DNA from: Actinomycetota bacterium
GTDB lineage: Bacteria > Actinomycetota > Acidimicrobiia > Acidimicrobiales > CADCTF01
DNA: 8,044 nucleotides
Direction of reading: 5' to 3'
NCBI GenBank assembly: GCA_019348305.1
Contig: JAHWJQ010000090.1
Span: 1-8,044, forward strand
A model generated the notes under the pieces. It worked only from the letters and a program-made list of their open reading frames with translations. It had not been told where the DNA came from and did not search any database. A program made the position numbers and the translations under genes. Each line of letters starts with the position of its first letter. Position 1 is the stretch's first letter. This document shows positions 4,504-8,044 of this stretch, piece after piece.

Positions 4504-7109
4504 GCCTCCCCGAACACGAGGGGCAGTCGTTCCCGCTCACGCTCCAAGAAGGCGACGTTCACGTCGAGACGTTCCAGGGTCTGCTCCACCGTCTTTTGTC
4601 CCGCCACCACCGGATGCTCGGTGAGAAAGGCGCGGACCTCACGGGCCAGCTCGCGAGTGGCCAGGAGGCTGACGCTTTCGATCATGCGCGCGTGGCTGTT
4701 GTGGGGGAACCGTTCCAGCAGGCTGTCCCACCGTTCGGTCAGCCAGCGCCATGCCATGGGCCCGTAGGCGAGGTTGGCCAGTGCCGCGTTGATGAGGAAG
4801 GGGGCGTTCTGGGTGCGGACCTCGCTCTCGGCCAGATCGAGCGTCCGGCGCAGGAGCGCCTCGTTCTGGAAGGCGGCCAGCGCCATCAGGTAACGCACCT
4901 CCTCCTGAGGCGTAGCGGGGTGGCGGTAGCGCTCCAGGAACTCGTGGTACTCGGCCTCACCCCCGGTGTGGGCGGTGATGTGCACGATGGAGGGCACGAT
5001 GTCGGCGTCGACGGACGTCCGGTTCTCCAGGTACGAAGCGTGGAGCTCGACCGCCCGCCGCTGCACGTGGGGATCAGCGGCGATGGTGCCCATCCGGTCG
5101 AGCAGCAGCGCCCGCAGCGTGGGTGTTTTCTCGCTCTCCCCGGGCTGGCTCGTCCACCCCAGTCGCTCGAACGCAGGCCCCACGAGACGGCGGAGGAACC
5201 CCTGCAGGGCGGGGCGGTGCTCCTCGCCCAGGCCCCGCTCGATCAGGCTGAAGGGCCCCAGCACGGCGGCCCACACCGTCGGGTCGGTCTCGTCGCCGAA
5301 CAGGCGGACCAGGTCGATGAAGTCCTGCAGCGGCGCCAGGCCGGCGAGCACCGCGGCCCAGGTGTCGCTGACCAGGTTGAAGCGCTCGACGGGTGACAGC
5401 TGGGCGGCGCCGAGGTCGGCGGTGAGGGCTCGCAGCTGCTCGGGGGCGTAGCGGGTCCGGTAGAAGCCCGACCCGCCGGCGTTGGCGACGAGCCAGTCGA
5501 GCTTGCCCCCCCCGAAGTCGATGGCCGCCGCCTGGTCCGAGAGGAGGAGCTTGCGGGTGGCGACGGTGCCGTCGACACTGGCTCGCAGGATCACCGGCAC
5601 GTGCCAGCGGGCGTCGGCGTCGTCGGGGCCGGCCAGGTAACGGAAGCGGCGCTGGCTCAGCACCACGCCGCCTCCTCGATCGGCCGAGGCGTCCTCCCCG
5701 GCCGGCGCGTGGCCGTCGTCGGTGTCGACGGTCACGATGGGGTGGCCGCCCTGGAAGATCCACGAGTCCATCGTCGAACGCACGGGCTCGCCGGTGGCCT
5801 CCTCGATGGCGTCCCAGAGATCGGTGGTCTCGGTGTTGGCGTAGGCATGCTTCTGCATGTACAGCCGGATGCCGGAGCGGAAGGCATCAGCGCCCAGGTA
5901 CTGCTCGAGCATGCGGACCACCGACGCCCCCTTCTGATAGGTCAGGACGTCGAACATGCCCTCGGCCTCCTCGGGTGCGGCGACCGGGAACTCCACCGGC
6001 CGGGTGGCCCGCATCCCGTCGGTGTTCATGGCCGAGGCCCTCCCGGTGGAGAAGCTGACCCACCGCTCCCACTCGGGGCGGAAGGCGTCGACCGCCAACA
6101 GCTCCATGAACGTCGCGAACGCCTCGTTCAGCCAGATGCCGTTCCACCACTTCATGGTCACCAGGTCGCCGAACCACATGTGGGCGATCTCGTGGGCCAC
6201 CACGTCGGCGACCCGCTCGTGATCGAGACGGCTCGCCGTCTCCGGGTCGACCAGCAAGGCCGTCTCCCGGAAGGTGACGGCACCGAGGTTCTCCATGGCA
6301 CCGAAGGCGAAGTCGGGCAGGGCGATGAGGTCGAGCTTCTCGGCCGGGTAGGCGATCCCGAAGTAATCGGTGAAGAAGCGCAGGGAGTGTGCCCCGACCT
6401 CCAGGGCGAAGCTGGTCAGGTGGGCCTTGCCCGGCACGTACGCCACCCGCAGAGGGGTGCCGTCGACGTCGACCGGGTCGGTGAGCTCGAGCGGTCCCAC
6501 CACGAAGGCCACGAGGTAGGTGGACATGGCCATGGTGTCGGCGAAGGTCACCGCCCGCTTGCCGTCCATGGGCACCTCCCGAACCACCGGCCCGTTGGAG
6601 ATGGCGACCAGACCGTCCTCGACCACCAGCGTCACCGCGAACACCGCCTTGAAGTCGGGCTCGTCCCAGCAGGGAAAGGCGCGGCGGGCATCGGTCGATT
6701 CGAACTGGGTGGTGGCGATGACCCGCTCCACGCCCTCGTCGTCGGTGTAGGTGCTGCGGTAGAAGCCGGCCAACTTGTCGTTGAGCACGCCCGTGAACCG
6801 CAGCTCGATCTGCCACTCGCCCGGCTGGGCCGTCCCCTGGAGCGCGATGGTCGCCCGTTCACGCTCGGGGTCGAGGTGGACCTCAGCGGCGAGGGTGGTG
6901 TCGCCGGAACAGGCGACGGCGCCCTGGATCTCGAGGTCCGCGGCGTTGAGCGTGAACTCGTCGACCGGCTCCAGCACCTCGACGGTCACCGTCTCGACGC
7001 CGTCGAAGCGGAATGCCCGAAGATCGGGCGCCAGCGTCAGCTCGTAGTGCCGGGGGATGACGCTGCGGGGGAGACGGTAGGTCTGCTCGTCAGCCGCGAG
7101 ATCGGACAT
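4500..7109 (-). CDS. pepN: Aminopeptidase N (M1 family zinc metallopeptidase)
   Basis: PepN removes N-terminal amino acids from peptides in the cytoplasm, supporting protein turnover and peptide use. The 869-residue length is normal for the actinobacterial family. Residues 10-205 form the N-terminal beta domain. The exopeptidase motif GAMEN is at 270-274. The zinc site is HEIAH (306-310) with E329 in NEAF as third ligand, at the standard spacing. Tyr391 (YQKGA) matches the catalytic Tyr that stabilises the transition state. A Gly/Asp/Ala-rich linker at about 463-481 leads into a small beta domain, and then the helical ERAP1-like C-terminal domain (about 540-855). No signal peptide is visible. 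The ATG at 7109 has no good Shine-Dalgarno sequence, and a TAnnnT lies 8 nt upstream. It lies 49 nt downstream of the ATPase gene stop, so it may be read from both its own and an upstream promoter. Confidence 0.97.
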   Translation of the reverse strand: MSDLAADEQTYRLPRSVIPRHYELTLAPDLRAFRFDGVETVTVEVLEPVDEFTLNAADLEIQGAVACSGDTTLAAEVHLDPERERATIALQGTAQPGEWQIELRFTGVLNDKLAGFYRSTYTDDEGVERVIATTQFESTDARRAFPCWDEPDFKAVFAVTLVVEDGLVAISNGPVVREVPMDGKRAVTFADTMAMSTYLVAFVVGPLELTDPVDVDGTPLRVAYVPGKAHLTSFALEVGAHSLRFFTDYFGIAYPAEKLDLIALPDFAFGAMENLGAVTFRETALLVDPETASRLDHERVADVVAHEIAHMWFGDLVTMKWWNGIWLNEAFATFMELLAVDAFRPEWERWVSFSTGRASAMNTDGMRATRPVEFPVAAPEEAEGMFDVLTYQKGASVVRMLEQYLGADAFRSGIRLYMQKHAYANTETTDLWDAIEEATGEPVRSTMDSWIFQGGHPIVTVDTDDGHAPAGEDASADRGGGVVLSQRRFRYLAGPDDADARWHVPVILRASVDGTVATRKLLLSDQAAAIDFGGGKLDWLVANAGGSGFYRTRYAPEQLRALTADLGAAQLSPVERFNLVSDTWAAVLAGLAPLQDFIDLVRLFGDETDPTVWAAVLGPFSLIERGLGEEHRPALQGFLRRLVGPAFERLGWTSQPGESEKTPTLRALLLDRMGTIAADPHVQRRAVELHASYLENRTSVDADIVPSIVHITAHTGGEAEYHEFLERYRHPATPQEEVRYLMALAAFQNEALLRRTLDLAESEVRTQNAPFLINAALANLAYGPMAWRWLTERWDSLLERFPHNSHARMIESVSLLATRELAREVRAFLTEHPVVAGQKTVEQTLERLDVNVAFLERERERLPLVFGEA

Positions 7110-7117
7110 GGCCCGCC

Positions 7118-7123
7118 AGGTTA
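7118..7123 (-). promoter_or_regulatory. Candidate -10 element for pepN
   Basis: On the minus strand TAACCT lies 8 nt before the pepN ATG, fitting TAnnnT and a leaderless or near-leaderless start. It is flanked by a 5-bp inverted repeat (ccgcc at 7113-7117, ggcgg at 7124-7128) that could form an operator, though this is weak. No clear -35 is present. Confidence 0.35.
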
Positions 7124-7158
7124 GGCGGCTGGACCAGGTGCGGAAGGGGGCGCCGTTG

Positions 7159-7692
7159 TCAGCGCCCGGCCACCTTGTTGGCTGCCTGGCGCCGCTCCTC
7201 GACCGTCCCCGTAAGGGTGTGGTAGCCGACGTCGTTGGATTCGAGGAGTGCGACCATGCGCCGGTCGATGTCGGCTTGGAAAGCGGTGTCGTCGGGACGG
7301 AGCCCGTCGAGCACGATCGGGAACTCGACGGGCAGGTAGAAGACGTGGTCGTAGCGGGCGCGCAGGTCGAGCGTGGCGATCTGTCGTGCCTCCAGCCACA
7401 GGTGATCTTCCTTGCGGCCAGGGCGGTCCTGCTCCATCACCCAGTCTGCGTAACACAGGACGTCGAAGAACGACCGGTCGGCGACGAAGGCGGGGTGGGT
7501 GAGCTCGGCCCGCAACGTCTTGAGGAAGATGAGCGTCTCGGTCTCCGCGGTGGCCGTCATGTCGAGCGGGAAACCCAGATCGGCCACCTCACGGGCCGCT
7601 TCGGGCAGAAGCGGCAGGTCCCACTCCCGCGCCATGAGGTTGGCCATGGTGGTCTTGCCCGTCGAGAACGACCCGACGAAGGCGACCTTCAC
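7159..7692 (-). CDS. Small P-loop ATPase/kinase, NadR-like (AAA_28-type)
   Basis: This 177-residue protein opens with a Walker A loop, GSFSTGKTT (7-15), directly after the first beta strand MKVAFV. The segment FVADRSFFDVLCYADW (69-84) resembles the D-R-S-x-x-D-x-x-x-Y-A motif of the kinase domain of NadR (ribosylnicotinamide kinase) and related AAA_28 proteins. The later strand VFYLP (117-121) and DGLRPDD (129-135) also fit that fold. It is likely a nucleotide-dependent kinase of a small molecule. The nicotinamide riboside substrate of NadR is only a possibility, because the adenylyltransferase and DNA-binding domains of full NadR are missing. The GTG start at 7692 is supported by the immediate MKVAFVG strand. 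It overlaps the stop of a 10-codon mini-ORF (GTGA at 7689-7692), and no Shine-Dalgarno sequence precedes it. It is the first large gene of the minus-strand run leading to pepN. Confidence 0.75.
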   Translation of the reverse strand: MKVAFVGSFSTGKTTMANLMAREWDLPLLPEAAREVADLGFPLDMTATAETETLIFLKTLRAELTHPAFVADRSFFDVLCYADWVMEQDRPGRKEDHLWLEARQIATLDLRARYDHVFYLPVEFPIVLDGLRPDDTAFQADIDRRMVALLESNDVGYHTLTGTVEERRQAANKVAGR

Positions 7693-7721
7693 GGGCGCGC
7701 TCGGTGGTGCGGGAGGGTCAC
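7689..7721 (-). CDS. Putative leaderless 10-codon leader peptide upstream of the ATPase gene
   Basis: GTG at 7721-7719 opens a 10-codon frame encoding (M/V)TLPHHRARP and ending in TGA at 7691-7689, which overlaps the GTG of the ATPase gene by four bases. The GTG lies exactly 7 nt after a TAnnnT, so it could be the 5' end of a leaderless mRNA. Termination at the TGA would place ribosomes on the downstream start, which has no Shine-Dalgarno sequence. The peptide has two adjacent His and two Arg but no strong attenuation-type run. No protein-level evidence is possible for a frame this short; the call rests on the arrangement. Confidence 0.35.
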   Translation of the reverse strand: MTLPHHRARP

Positions 7722-7728
7722 AGCGGCG

Positions 7729-7734
7729 AGACTA
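7729..7734 (-). promoter_or_regulatory. Candidate -10 element for the ATPase-pepN direction
   Basis: TAGTCT on the minus strand fits TAnnnT. Upstream, TTGGTG (7756-7751, inside the first codons of the divergent gene) lies at a 16-bp spacing and shares TTG with the -35 consensus. The expected transcription start is at about 7721, on the GTG of the mini-ORF. The element shares two bases with the opposing -10 at 7733-7738. Confidence 0.4.
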
Positions 7735-7738
7735 CCGT
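7733..7738 (+). promoter_or_regulatory. Candidate -10 element for the phosphodiesterase gene
   Basis: TACCGT fits TAnnnT and ends 7 nt before the GTG at 7746, so the transcript would be leaderless. No Shine-Dalgarno sequence lies before that GTG. No clear -35 is visible. The TA at 7733-7734 is shared with the minus-strand -10. Confidence 0.4.
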
Positions 7739-7745
7739 CCGGCAC

Positions 7746-8044
7746 GTGAGCACCAACCCTTGGCTCGAGCGGCGCGTCCTCAACTGGGCCCACCAGGGGG
7801 GGTCCCGAGAGGGGCCGTCGAGCACCTTGTTCGCCATGCGCAAAGCCGTCGACGCGGGGGCCGACGCCTTGGAGCTCGACGTGCACATGAGCGCCGACGA
7901 CGTGCTCGTGGTGTGCCACGACGCAACCGTCGAGCGCACCACCGATGGTCGCGGTGCCATAGCCGAGCTCACCCTGTCGGATCTCAAGGCGCTGGACAAC
8001 GCCTACTGGTGGGTCCCGGGGTCGGTCATCGACCACGGCGCTGC
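7746..8044 (+). CDS. Glycerophosphodiester phosphodiesterase family protein (3'-truncated)
   Basis: The frame is open from GTG 7746 to the window end, giving 99 residues of the N-terminal part of a GDPD TIM barrel. These enzymes hydrolyse glycerophosphodiesters to glycerol-3-phosphate and an alcohol, or related phosphodiesters. The active-site opening AHQGG (15-19) carries the catalytic His16. A P-S-S-T segment (24-27) replaces the usual PENT. ALELDV (41-46) supplies the metal ligands E43 and D45. VVCHD (55-59) carries the second catalytic His58, followed by V-x-R-T-T-D-G (62-68). HQGG/PSST in place of HRG/PENT is, as I recall, seen in an actinobacterial subgroup and does not suggest inactivity. 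No signal peptide is visible, so it is probably cytoplasmic. The start is supported by the distance to the HQGG strand and by the TAnnnT 7 nt upstream. The rest of the barrel lies beyond the window. Confidence 0.88.
   Translation, partial: MSTNPWLERRVLNWAHQGGSREGPSSTLFAMRKAVDAGADALELDVHMSADDVLVVCHDATVERTTDGRGAIAELTLSDLKALDNAYWWVPGSVIDHGA

Noticed and set aside
3472..4767. 431-codon open frame on the plus strand opposite the metallophosphoesterase and pepN end
   Set aside because: It is a shadow frame produced by high third-position GC; no motif was recognised, and it spans two real genes.
5601..7124. 507-codon open frame on the plus strand opposite pepN
   Set aside because: It is antisense to a complete M1 aminopeptidase with all catalytic motifs. 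Its translation is Gly/His/Val/Arg-rich without recognisable domains, as expected for a GC-rich antisense shadow.
7722..8036. Longer minus-strand frame upstream of the mini-ORF
   Set aside because: It runs antisense to the conserved phosphodiesterase coding sequence and shows no domain; only the part after the GTG at 7721 has a credible promoter and coupling.

Overview
The window is high-GC DNA with strongly G/C-biased third codon positions. Many starts are GTG and there is little Shine-Dalgarno sequence. The first gene ends in a LAxTG sorting signal, the motif assigned to class E sortases of high-GC Gram-positives. Together these point to an actinobacterium, possibly the Acidimicrobiia; this is an inference from style and protein features, not a database match.

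Layout. (1) Positions 1-449 (+) hold the 3' end of a surface protein with a collagen-like Gly-Ser/Thr-Gln repeat, a duplicated FERG motif and a LARTG anchor. (2) Positions 450-586 hold two hairpins, the second a strong terminator candidate, followed by a leaderless-type promoter. (3) Positions 587-3404 (+) are a three-gene unit joined by 4-nt start/stop overlaps: a flavin disulfide oxidoreductase with a mercuric-reductase-type Tyr, then xseA and xseB, the two subunits of exodeoxyribonuclease VII. (4) Converging on it from 7692 down to 3364 (-) are a small NadR-like P-loop ATPase/kinase, pepN (M1 aminopeptidase N) and a metallophosphoesterase with an FN3-like N-terminus. The last two are joined by a GTGA overlap. 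The 3' end of the phosphoesterase overlaps the 3' end of xseB on the opposite strand. (5) At the right edge, divergent from the ATPase gene, is the 5' part of a glycerophosphodiester phosphodiesterase, cut by the window end.

Most genes are ordinary housekeeping genes. The least ordinary structure is the 53-bp divergent region between the ATPase and the phosphodiesterase. Two TAnnnT -10 candidates overlap there by two bases. Each lies exactly 7 nt before a GTG, so the two putative leaderless starts (7746 + and 7721 -) are symmetric about 7733/7734. The minus-strand GTG opens a 10-codon mini-ORF whose TGA overlaps the GTG of the ATPase gene, which looks like a leaderless, translationally coupled leader peptide. 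The same TAnnnT-7 nt-GTG arrangement precedes the oxidoreductase, and a similar one with 8 nt precedes pepN. I see no transposons, phage genes, CRISPR arrays, tRNA or rRNA, and no clear new multi-gene system.
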